From assembly GCA_038124025.1 (NCBI GenBank), contig JAYPBC010000009.1, forward strand, positions 1 to 64,000: DNA of 64,000 bases, written 5' to 3'. This document shows, piece by piece, positions 26,778-34,391 of this stretch. Every line of letters begins with the position of its first letter. Position 1 is the first letter of the stretch. The translations under genes were made by a program, and so were the position numbers. The notes beneath the pieces were generated by a model. The model was not told the origin of the DNA, made no database searches, and saw nothing but the letters and a program-made list of their open reading frames with translations. This stretch comes from UBA1275 sp038124025. GTDB taxonomy: Bacteria > Bacteroidota > Rhodothermia > Balneolales > Balneolaceae.

Positions 26778-28347
26778 ATATGACATGCTTATTATTGGAA
26801 GTGGACTAGCAGGTCTTTCTTTTGCTTTAAAAGCGGCAACATCGGCTCGTGTTGCGGTCATAACCAAAAATGAGCTTAAGGAAACCAATACTTGGTATGC
26901 TCAAGGCGGTATCGCTGGGGTGATGGATTTGAATCAGGATTCATTCGAAAAACATATTCAAGACACATTGGTAGCAGGAGCAGGGTTATGTGATACCCAA
27001 GCGGTATCTAATATGGTATATCAAGCGCCTAAATTAATTAACGAACTAGTAGACTATGGAGTTGGCTTTACCCGAAAGGGGGAACAACTGGATTTAGGTA
27101 AAGAAGGTGGGCATTCAGAACATCGGATTGTACATGCAGCAGATGCAACGGGTAGGGAGGTAGAAAATGTACTGGCTAAAAGGGTGAAAAATCATCCTAA
27201 TATCGATGTGTTCGAGTATTATTTTGCCATGGAATTACTCACCGAACATCATCTTGGGATGAAGGTGAAATATATGCCAGAAATCCAGTGTTTTGGGGCT
27301 TATGCATTGGATATAAAGAGTGGAATAGTAGAAACATTTTTGGCAAAAAAAACCGTAATAGCAACCGGTGGAATTGGAGAAGTGTATGCCCATACTACCA
27401 ACCCAACTATTGCTACTGGGGACGGTATTGCTATGGCCTACAGAGCAAAAGCTCACATACAACATATGGAGTTTGTCCAATTTCATCCTACAACCCTTCA
27501 GATACCAGAGGCAAAGTCTTATTTAATTACAGAAGCATTACGGGGCTTCGGGGCAATAGTAAGGAATAGCTCTGGCTATGCTTTCATGAAGGATTATGAT
27601 GCCAGAGGCGAACTTGCACCAAGGGATATAGTGGCTCGAGCTATTGATGATCAACTAAAAAAACGTGGGGACAAATCAGTCTATTTAGATGCAACTGATA
27701 TTGAATCTACTTCGTTATTAAAACATTTTCCAAATATTGCAAAAGAATGTGCTAAGTATGGATTAGATATTACCAAGGATCTGATTCCTGTTGTACCTGC
27801 GGCACATTATCTTTGTGGGGGTATTCGGGTAGATGAATTTGGACAAAGTTCAATAAAACATCTGTATGCTATTGGTGAGACGGCTTGTACTGGAGTGCAT
27901 GGGGCGAACCGACTGGCATCAAACAGTTTGTTAGAAGCCTTACATTATGCCGACACTGCGGTACATCATGCATTACAAAATTATACGATTACCGAATTTG
28001 CAAAAAATATACCCACGTGGAATGTGGAAGGTACACTGAATAATAAAGAATGGATTTTGGTGTCACATAATCGTGAGGAGTTACAACAGGTAATGTGGGA
28101 TTATGTGGGAATTGTACGGAGTGATATGAGACTAGAAAGAGCCCTACGCCGACAAACCTTATTGTATTATGAAGTAGAAGATTTCTACAATAGAACCAGC
28201 GTCTCGCCTGAGCTACTCGAATTACGCAATCTTATTAGTATTGCCTATTTAATTATTCAAGCAGCGATGAAACGAAAGGAGAGTTGTGGACTTCACTACA
28301 ATGTAGATTATGAGACCTATGGTAGGCCTAGCTTAAGCAATACATAA
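26770..28347 (+). CDS. nadB: L-aspartate oxidase
   Basis: A 525-residue flavoenzyme of the succinate dehydrogenase/fumarate reductase flavoprotein family. It oxidises L-aspartate to iminoaspartate, the first step of de novo NAD synthesis. Visible features are the FAD-binding LIIGSGLAGLSFAL (7-20), NTWYAQGGIAG (near 41), the HRIVHAADATGREVEN stretch, the active-site HPTTL (near 238) and RGEL-APRDIVARAI, and the substrate-end motif GANRLASNSLLEAL. Length is usual. The start codon lies within the last codons of prfB (8 bp overlap), and coaE follows after 2 bp. NadA and NadC are not in the window. Confidence 0.95.
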   Translation: MHKYDMLIIGSGLAGLSFALKAATSARVAVITKNELKETNTWYAQGGIAGVMDLNQDSFEKHIQDTLVAGAGLCDTQAVSNMVYQAPKLINELVDYGVGFTRKGEQLDLGKEGGHSEHRIVHAADATGREVENVLAKRVKNHPNIDVFEYYFAMELLTEHHLGMKVKYMPEIQCFGAYALDIKSGIVETFLAKKTVIATGGIGEVYAHTTNPTIATGDGIAMAYRAKAHIQHMEFVQFHPTTLQIPEAKSYLITEALRGFGAIVRNSSGYAFMKDYDARGELAPRDIVARAIDDQLKKRGDKSVYLDATDIESTSLLKHFPNIAKECAKYGLDITKDLIPVVPAAHYLCGGIRVDEFGQSSIKHLYAIGETACTGVHGANRLASNSLLEALHYADTAVHHALQNYTITEFAKNIPTWNVEGTLNNKEWILVSHNREELQQVMWDYVGIVRSDMRLERALRRQTLLYYEVEDFYNRTSVSPELLELRNLISIAYLIIQAAMKRKESCGLHYNVDYETYGRPSLSNT

Positions 28348-28349
28348 TC

Positions 28350-29000
28350 ATGAAAACGTTGGCCAAGCCATTCTGTCGTTGGGGTATTACTGGTGAAATT
28401 GGAGCCGGGAAAAGTACGGTCGCAGGCTACATGGCTGATTTTGGAATTCCCGTTTTGAACTTAGATTCGATTGCAAAAACAATAATGGTAAGCAACATTG
28501 AACTACGAGAACAAATAAAAGCTGAGTTTGGGGAGCAAGCTTACTTAGGCAAAGAAATAAATAAAAACTATCTATCCGACCAAGCATTTAAGTCTGGTCA
28601 GGTTCACCGGCTTAATGCACTTGTACATCCTAAAATCTATTCCGAAGTTGCTAGATTAGAATTAAAGTTCAGTGAACAAGGACACAGAATTATTGCCAAA
28701 GAGAGTGCTTTATTACTTCAGCAAGGACGCCCAAATGAGATTGATGTTGTAATTTGGGTCGCAACAAGTAAAGAACTGCGAAGGCATCGAATTAGTCAAC
28801 GGCCAAATTTAACCAACAGCGATCGAGACGCCAGAATAAGTTACCAATCCTCCTTAAATTTATCACAGCATTTAAATCCGAATTGTGATAAAATTATTAG
28901 CAACAACAAGACAAAGGAGGACCTAAAAACCCAAGTTTCTGGATTAATTTCCGAACTTAAAATCGAATGCGATACCCTTCTTCAATCCCGTAATTTATAG
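28350..29000 (+). CDS. coaE: Dephospho-CoA kinase
   Basis: A 216-residue P-loop kinase of normal length that phosphorylates the ribose 3'-hydroxyl of dephospho-CoA, the last step of CoA synthesis. Visible are GITGEIGAGKSTVAGYMADFG with Walker A GEIGAGKS near residues 15-22, the acceptor-binding VLNLDSIAK, and AKESALLLQQG in the position of the family's E(s)ALL segment. It starts 2 bp after nadB, and its last 44 bp overlap the convergent DUF192 gene. The small prfB-nadB-coaE cluster therefore joins translation termination with cofactor synthesis. Confidence 0.94.
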   Translation: MKTLAKPFCRWGITGEIGAGKSTVAGYMADFGIPVLNLDSIAKTIMVSNIELREQIKAEFGEQAYLGKEINKNYLSDQAFKSGQVHRLNALVHPKIYSEVARLELKFSEQGHRIIAKESALLLQQGRPNEIDVVIWVATSKELRRHRISQRPNLTNSDRDARISYQSSLNLSQHLNPNCDKIISNNKTKEDLKTQVSGLISELKIECDTLLQSRNL

Positions 29001-29454
29001 CATATCCGCCATTTGTTTCTACCACATATTGAGCAGGAGCTCCTGAAGGAAGGCCTTTTTCTGAAAAGGGGGTGGTGGAATGGTAAATACGTACTATCAC
29101 ACTATCGGAATTCACATACATGATATCCAATGGCAAAGGGGTATTTGCCATCCAAAAACTTAATGGCTCTTCAGTATCAAATTTGAATAGCATACCATGA
29201 TTTTCAGGAAGTTTACGCACGTCCATTAAGCCTTGACTTCGCTCCATTACGTCATCTGAAATTTGAACCTCCACACTACTAATTTCATTACGATCAGTAT
29301 CTAGAAAGTAGACTGTCTGTTCTGGCACTACTACCCGTCCGTTGTATGATGATTCATTTGAACGCGCATTTCTCTTCTCATTGCAACTGCTAAATACAAA
29401 CAATGAAAATACTACAGGAATAACGAGTTTATTTAATCTCAAAAGTTTGTTCAT
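28957..29454 (-). CDS. DUF192 family lipoprotein
   Basis: About 165 residues from the ATG at 29454; an earlier ATG at 29469 is also in frame. The N-terminus has a lipoprotein signal with FVFSSC as lipobox (Cys near residue 24). The body is a DUF192 domain: VQISDDVMERSQGLMDVRKLPENHGMLF-type sequence, with the family's E-R-x-x-G-L-M and F-x-F-D..PLSFWMxNTPLPLDI parts both recognisable. DUF192 proteins are small, often exported and of unknown function. Its start overlaps the end of the sortilin-like gene upstream on the same strand, so the pair is translationally coupled. Confidence 0.82.
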   Translation of the reverse strand: MNKLLRLNKLVIPVVFSLFVFSSCNEKRNARSNESSYNGRVVVPEQTVYFLDTDRNEISSVEVQISDDVMERSQGLMDVRKLPENHGMLFKFDTEEPLSFWMANTPLPLDIMYVNSDSVIVRIYHSTTPFSEKGLPSGAPAQYVVETNGGYAINYGIEEGYRIRF

Positions 29455-32245
29455 GAGTGCTTGATCCATTGGTTATTTGAACTGTATAGGTACCTTTTGT
29501 TAGGTAATCATTTGATGTTGAATCCCAGAGATTCCAATGAAAGGTGTTAAATCCTTTTTTCACATCCTGGGTGGTTGAATGAAGGGTAGTATCATCCCTT
29601 TTAAATGTTATAGAGACCTCGAATGAATCGGTTGATTGATTCCGTTTTCTGCTTGAAGCTTCCTGAGCAAAATATAATAACTCAATATTTGGTTCTAATG
29701 GGTCACGATAGTCCACCGATTGATTTCCCCATCTACTAGAATAACGGATGTCATCAATGCTAAATAGGGTTACCGGTTCATTTAATCGGTCAACCAACTC
29801 ATGAAATGGGGTGGTGTCAAGAACGTATATACTACGACCATGAGTAGCTACGACTAATTCCAAATCACGAGGATGGACAACCATGTCATAGGAGGCTACA
29901 TTGGGTATGTTGTTAAGAAGATGCCATTCTTGGCCATCATTGAAACTTACATAACTACCGTGATCCAGTCCTACATATAATATCTGTGGATGAACAGGAT
30001 CTTGAACGATGATATTTACCACATCATCCGGTAGGTTCCCTTTGACGGAGGTCCAAGTCTCCCCGAAGTCTGTTGTTTTATATACATAGGTGACAAACTC
30101 ATCGAATCTATATCCGTTCAGAGAAACATAGGCGGTTGAAGGATCGTGGGAAGAGGCATGAACCTCTGAAATCCAACGATAGCTAGGTAGTCCAGCACTC
30201 ACATCTACCCAACTAGCGCCCGCGTCAGTGGTACGATGTACCTTACCATCATCAGTTCCCGTCCAAATAATATCAAAAGAAAGTGGTGATTCGGAGATGG
30301 TTGTAAGGGTAGAATAAGGAACATCTCCGTTGGGTAGGTTATAGCTGAGGTCAGGACTTATTGCAGTCCAGCTTTTACCTTCATCAAAGGAGCGATTTAG
30401 TCGTTGCGATCCAAAATAAACAATATCAGGATTGTGGTGACTAAGCTCTACTGGTGTATTCCAATTATAGCGATAACGGTCTTCACCCACTTGATGACGT
30501 GGGGTTATTCTGTAGCTTGATCCATTCTCCAAATCTCTTCGCATATAATTCCCGTACTGAAATCCCACATACACGATATCACTATTTTCTGGGTGTGGGC
30601 TTACATGCATTCCATCTCCACCGTAAAGTCGTTGCCATGGTTGTTCTCGATTTGGAGTAGAACGAGAAGAGCCTTTCCAAGTGCCATTGTCTTGGAGACC
30701 TCCGTAGATATGATATGGAGTATCCATATCCACGTTCACGGTATAAAATTGACCCACTGGAGCTACATTATGATGTATAAAGTTTTTTCCACCATCCTTA
30801 CTCTCATATAAGCCCCCATCATTACCTAGCAAAAGATGCTCGCCATCGACGGGGTTCACCCATAAGGCTTGATGATCTACATGGATACGTTGATTTTCAG
30901 CAATGGGTGACCAGTTTTTACCAGCATCGGTAGATTTTAGCATAGGAACACCCATAATATAGAGTGTATTGGCATCGCTGGGGTCTACACGAATCTCACC
31001 AAAATAATATCCATAGGTGAAGTACACATTGTCTAGTGCTATTTCGTGTGTTTTTTCCCATGATTCGCCCCCATTATCGGTTTTATAGACCTCAGCACCA
31101 ATAATCTCAGTATCAAATAATGCAGCATTTGCATCGCCCAGATAGTCTGCAAGAGCACTTGGTGGATATTTTTTGGAGCTAATGTCTTCCTTAACACTTG
31201 TAGCGGTATAGGTACTTGGAAAACCGTTACGAATTAAAAATTGATTTATGGCACCATTTTCAAGAGTTAAAAATTCATTTGAAGTCATATCCCGAAACGC
31301 ATCTGCCTGTAATTCGTTACTTCCTTCATTGTTAGATTCAATTCTTCGAACATCTTGGTTGTCAACCAGCGCATAAATACGATTGGGATTGTCGGCACTT
31401 ATGCTTAAGCCTATACGCCCCAGAGTGGTTCCTGTGGGAAGTCCATTGCTCGCTATTTCCCAGGTGTTTCCACCATCTTTGGAATGGTATACTGCGGACC
31501 CTGAGCCACTCTCAACGAAATTCCATGCCTCCCGAGAGCGTTCCCAAGTAGCGGCCCATAAGTGATCGGGATTTTCGGGATGAATAATTAAATCTATGAC
31601 CCCAGTTCCTTCGTTGACAAAAAGTGTTTTTTCCCACGTTATTCCCCCATCTTCCGTTTTGTAAACCCCACGATCGGCATTTTCCGAGTACAATGCCCCC
31701 ATACTGCCTACCCAGACCACATCTGGATTTTCTGGATGAATGCGAATACTGCCTATATGTTGCGTACCCTCTAAGCCCATAAATTCCCAAGTATTTCCCG
31801 CGTCTGTTGTTTTATAAACCCCCGTACCTGCATAGGTGCTGCGGGAAGAATTATTTTCACCGGTACCAGCCCAAAGAATGTTTGGCTTAGATTTGGATAT
31901 AGCAATATCACCTATCCCCAAGGCACCACCTTGATTATCAAAAACAGGTTCCATTGTAATTCCACCATTGGTTGTTTTGAAAATACCGGCCGAACCAAAG
32001 CCCACATAAAAAATTCGCGTGGTATCTGGATGCACAGCTATGTCAGATACACGTCCACTCATCGTTACTGGGCCTACATTTCGAATAGGGTAGGCATGTA
32101 ATATTGATTGTGTTCGGTGTTCATTACGCTCTTGTATACTGGCGCTAAGTTCTGTGGTGGATGTAGCCGCAGGTTTTGTGAATTGAGCTTGGAGGGGGAG
32201 AGTGAGTACTGCATTGGTTAGTAAAAAAAGTCCTAAACTCTTCAT
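29429..32245 (-). CDS. Secreted sortilin/VPS10-like BNR-repeat protein
   Basis: About 938 residues from the ATG at 32245; the frame continues 9 bp upstream to a TTG, but the ATG gives a clean signal peptide (KSLGLFLLTNAVLTLPLQAQ). It consists mainly of BNR/Asp-box repeats of the form T-D-x-G-x-x-W. I count about eleven, including TTDAGNTW, TEDGGITW, SKDGGNTW, TDNGGESW, STDAGKNW, TTDAGASW and TTDFGETW. The fold is a sortilin-type beta-propeller. The C-terminus (FNTFHWNLWDST..., GTYTVQITNG) looks like a small FlgD-type Ig domain. Such proteins are common exported proteins of Bacteroidota, and members are annotated as glycosyl hydrolases without proof. Binding or hydrolysis of a glycan is possible. 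Confidence 0.85.
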   Translation of the reverse strand: MKSLGLFLLTNAVLTLPLQAQFTKPAATSTTELSASIQERNEHRTQSILHAYPIRNVGPVTMSGRVSDIAVHPDTTRIFYVGFGSAGIFKTTNGGITMEPVFDNQGGALGIGDIAISKSKPNILWAGTGENNSSRSTYAGTGVYKTTDAGNTWEFMGLEGTQHIGSIRIHPENPDVVWVGSMGALYSENADRGVYKTEDGGITWEKTLFVNEGTGVIDLIIHPENPDHLWAATWERSREAWNFVESGSGSAVYHSKDGGNTWEIASNGLPTGTTLGRIGLSISADNPNRIYALVDNQDVRRIESNNEGSNELQADAFRDMTSNEFLTLENGAINQFLIRNGFPSTYTATSVKEDISSKKYPPSALADYLGDANAALFDTEIIGAEVYKTDNGGESWEKTHEIALDNVYFTYGYYFGEIRVDPSDANTLYIMGVPMLKSTDAGKNWSPIAENQRIHVDHQALWVNPVDGEHLLLGNDGGLYESKDGGKNFIHHNVAPVGQFYTVNVDMDTPYHIYGGLQDNGTWKGSSRSTPNREQPWQRLYGGDGMHVSPHPENSDIVYVGFQYGNYMRRDLENGSSYRITPRHQVGEDRYRYNWNTPVELSHHNPDIVYFGSQRLNRSFDEGKSWTAISPDLSYNLPNGDVPYSTLTTISESPLSFDIIWTGTDDGKVHRTTDAGASWVDVSAGLPSYRWISEVHASSHDPSTAYVSLNGYRFDEFVTYVYKTTDFGETWTSVKGNLPDDVVNIIVQDPVHPQILYVGLDHGSYVSFNDGQEWHLLNNIPNVASYDMVVHPRDLELVVATHGRSIYVLDTTPFHELVDRLNEPVTLFSIDDIRYSSRWGNQSVDYRDPLEPNIELLYFAQEASSRKRNQSTDSFEVSITFKRDDTTLHSTTQDVKKGFNTFHWNLWDSTSNDYLTKGTYTVQITNGSSTHEQTFEIK

Positions 32246-32496
32246 AATTATCAATTGGTATGGTAAAGTTGTTGGATTAGAATGGATTGCAATGTCTTTA
32301 TGTTACAATATTAAAGCTGTATGCAAGTATCAACTACTCGTTTTAAGCGACACTGATTTGTACACATTACTGAAAATAGAGTATCAGCAAGTACAAAGTA
32401 GAAAGTATTAAACATTACTACAAAAAAAGGAACAACAAAATTTGTTGTATTTAGATTGTATACCGTTAGATGTGACACTACATAATCAAGGTGAAA

Positions 32497-32532
32497 TTGA
32501 AATTGACACCATTTTAACGTATATTGTAGTAT
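32497..32532 (+). promoter_or_regulatory. Overlapping sigma70-type promoters for the rimP-pnp operon
   Basis: TTGAAA at 32497-32502, 17-bp spacer, TATATT at 32520-32525. A second overlapping pair is TTGACA at 32503-32508, 18 bp, TAGTAT at 32527-32532. Either would start RNA just before or inside the hairpin at 32534-32557. No experimental support. Confidence 0.45.
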
Positions 32533-32533
32533 T

Positions 32534-32563
32534 AGTGGGCGCCGAAGGGTTCCCGCTTTTTTT
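32534..32563 (+). promoter_or_regulatory. Leader hairpin with U-tract upstream of rimP (attenuator-like)
   Basis: AGTGGG (32534-32539) pairs with CCCGCT (32552-32557), with one G-U pair, and seven T follow (32557-32563). The hairpin lies directly at the predicted 5' end of the transcript and 49 nt before the TTG of rimP. Terminator-like hairpins upstream of rimP-nusA are seen in several bacterial groups, and NusA itself affects hairpin-dependent pausing, so an attenuator is plausible. Confidence 0.45.
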
Positions 32564-32611
32564 ATTTTTTATAACTATAGTTAAAGCAGAAGTTTACTCA
32601 TTACAAACGAA

Positions 32612-33067
32612 TTGGATACCAACACGGAAAAAATATTCGAATTAGCGCAACAATGCGCTTCCTCGCACGGCGTGTTTGTGGTAGATGTGGAAATTAAACA
32701 CACTACCCCTATGGAGTTGTGGGTCTATCTCGATAAAGAAGATGAAGATCTATCAATAGATGTTTGTACTAAAATTAGCCGCGAATTAGGTTTCTTATTA
32801 GAGGCACATGACATAGAGATAGATCGGTATCGACTCAATGTCTCTTCGCCTGGATTGAGTAGACCGTTAAGCGATATCCGTCAATATCCCAAAAATATTG
32901 GCCGCACATGCAGGGTACGATATAGAAAGAATGACGCAGAAGTCGAAAAAGTAATGGGTCAATTAAGCAAGGTTGACTCAGCGAACATCCAATTAATGGT
33001 TGAAGATAAATCCATTAAAATACCCTTTGTCCAAATTATAGAAGCCAAAATAATCCCTACAATCTAA
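32612..33067 (+). CDS. rimP: Ribosome maturation factor RimP
   Basis: A 151-residue protein of typical RimP length, needed for maturation of the 30S subunit. The family motif is visible: VDVEIKH-type strand, ELWVYLDKED, SIDVCTKISRELG, and LNVSSPGLSRPL near residues 82-93. The start is TTG at 32612; the only other possibility before the upstream stop is ATT at 32600. It leads the rimP-nusA-infB-rbfA-truB-ribF operon, with nusA 17 bp downstream. Confidence 0.92.
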   Translation: MDTNTEKIFELAQQCASSHGVFVVDVEIKHTTPMELWVYLDKEDEDLSIDVCTKISRELGFLLEAHDIEIDRYRLNVSSPGLSRPLSDIRQYPKNIGRTCRVRYRKNDAEVEKVMGQLSKVDSANIQLMVEDKSIKIPFVQIIEAKIIPTI

Positions 33068-33084
33068 CTTTAAATTTCACCTCA

Positions 33085-34335
33085 ATGCAGCCTGATTTTT
33101 CTAAACAAATTATTTCCTCTTTTGCCGAAATAGCAAAGGAAAAAGGTATTGATCGAGATCTTCTGTTAACCATATTGGAAGACGTCTTCAGAACAATGAT
33201 ACGTAAGAAATACGAAACAGATGATGCGTTTTCGGTAATTTTGAACGCAGATAGAGGGGAAATTCAGATTCTTCACGTACAAGAAGTCGTTCCAGCAGAA
33301 GAACTAGCGGACCCAGTAGGGGAGATTTCCTTGGAAGATGCCCAAAAAATCGACCCCGATATCGAACTATACGATGAGTTAGCACAAGAAGTAAACATTT
33401 TAGATTTTGGACGTAGAGCTGTGAATATGGCGCGACAACAATTAGCGCAGCGCATTCGCGAGATTGAGAAAGATAATATCTACGAGGATTACACAGATCG
33501 AGTTGGCGAAATTATTCTGGGTGATGTATACCAGGTGCGTCATAACAAAGATATTCTGGTTAATCATAATGGGGTAGAGTTGTTACTTCCTCGCAATGAG
33601 CAAATCTACAAAGACCGATATCGTAAGGGGGATACCATTCGAGCGGTCGTTACGGGCGTGCACATGAAAAACGGAAATCCTACCGTTGTTATTTCCAGAA
33701 CCTCAGAGCTTTTCTTAGAGCGTTTATTTGAAAATGAAATACCTGAGGTATTTGACGGGATTATAGATTTAGTAAAGGTAGCTCGAGCACCTGGAGACCG
33801 ATCAAAAGTAGCGGTGATGTCGCATGACGAGCGAATAGATCCAGTTGGTGCCTGTGTAGGAATGAAAGGAATACGAATTCACGCTGTTGTTCGAGAATTA
33901 CAAAATGAAAACATAGATGTGATTAACTACACCAAAGATCGAGTTGAATTCATAAAAAGAGCCCTTCAGCCCGCAGATGTAATGAAGGTTGAGTTGGATG
34001 AGAAAGGTGAAAAAGCGAGTGTATTAGTGCCTGCAGATCAGGTTTCTAAAGCCATTGGTAAAGGTGGTGTTAATATTCGCTTAGCCTCTAAACTATCGGA
34101 GTGCGAAATCGATGTCTACCGTGAAGTGGAAGAAGAAGATGATATAGATTTAGCGGAATTCACGGATGATTTTGGACAAGAACCTATTCAACTACTAATC
34201 TCAATTGGATGCGATACAGCTCGTGCTGTTTTAGAACTTAGCGCCGATGAGATAGTAAGTCGAACCAACGAAGAAATCGATGAAGCATTGGCTCGTAAAA
34301 TTATAGAAGTCATTGCCTACGAATTTGAGGATTAG
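33085..34335 (+). CDS. nusA: Transcription termination/antitermination factor NusA
   Basis: A 416-residue NusA lacking the C-terminal acidic repeats of the E. coli protein, as in most phyla. Order of parts: N-terminal RNAP-binding domain (1-125), S1 domain (about 135-200, GEIILGDVYQVRHN), and two KH domains (about 205-345) with the signature DERIDPVGACVGMKG near 250 and KAIGKGGVNIRLA near 327. A C-terminal helical extension (about 365-416) looks like a HhH-type segment. It controls pausing, termination and antitermination. Position between rimP and infB is the universal order. Confidence 0.96.
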   Translation: MQPDFSKQIISSFAEIAKEKGIDRDLLLTILEDVFRTMIRKKYETDDAFSVILNADRGEIQILHVQEVVPAEELADPVGEISLEDAQKIDPDIELYDELAQEVNILDFGRRAVNMARQQLAQRIREIEKDNIYEDYTDRVGEIILGDVYQVRHNKDILVNHNGVELLLPRNEQIYKDRYRKGDTIRAVVTGVHMKNGNPTVVISRTSELFLERLFENEIPEVFDGIIDLVKVARAPGDRSKVAVMSHDERIDPVGACVGMKGIRIHAVVRELQNENIDVINYTKDRVEFIKRALQPADVMKVELDEKGEKASVLVPADQVSKAIGKGGVNIRLASKLSECEIDVYREVEEEDDIDLAEFTDDFGQEPIQLLISIGCDTARAVLELSADEIVSRTNEEIDEALARKIIEVIAYEFED

Positions 34336-34391
34336 AATTGTACAATTCATTCATAAATTGGTAGTTTAGACCGTATACAAAATACTTATAC

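Larger units (their letters stand above)
32246..32611. other. Divergent intergenic region with promoter and leader of the rimP operon
   Basis: A 366-bp spacer between the sortilin-like gene (minus) and rimP (plus). The right third holds the promoters and hairpin described separately. In the remainder I see AT-rich sequence without RNA-like structure. Two short open frames at 32202-32411 and 32442-32645 have no ribosome-binding site and overlap the signal peptide region or rimP, so I do not call them genes. Confidence 0.5.

Noticed and set aside
32202..32645. Two short plus-strand open frames between the sortilin-like gene and rimP
   Set aside because: No ribosome-binding site, no domain; they overlap the signal peptide region of one gene and the promoter, leader or start of the other.
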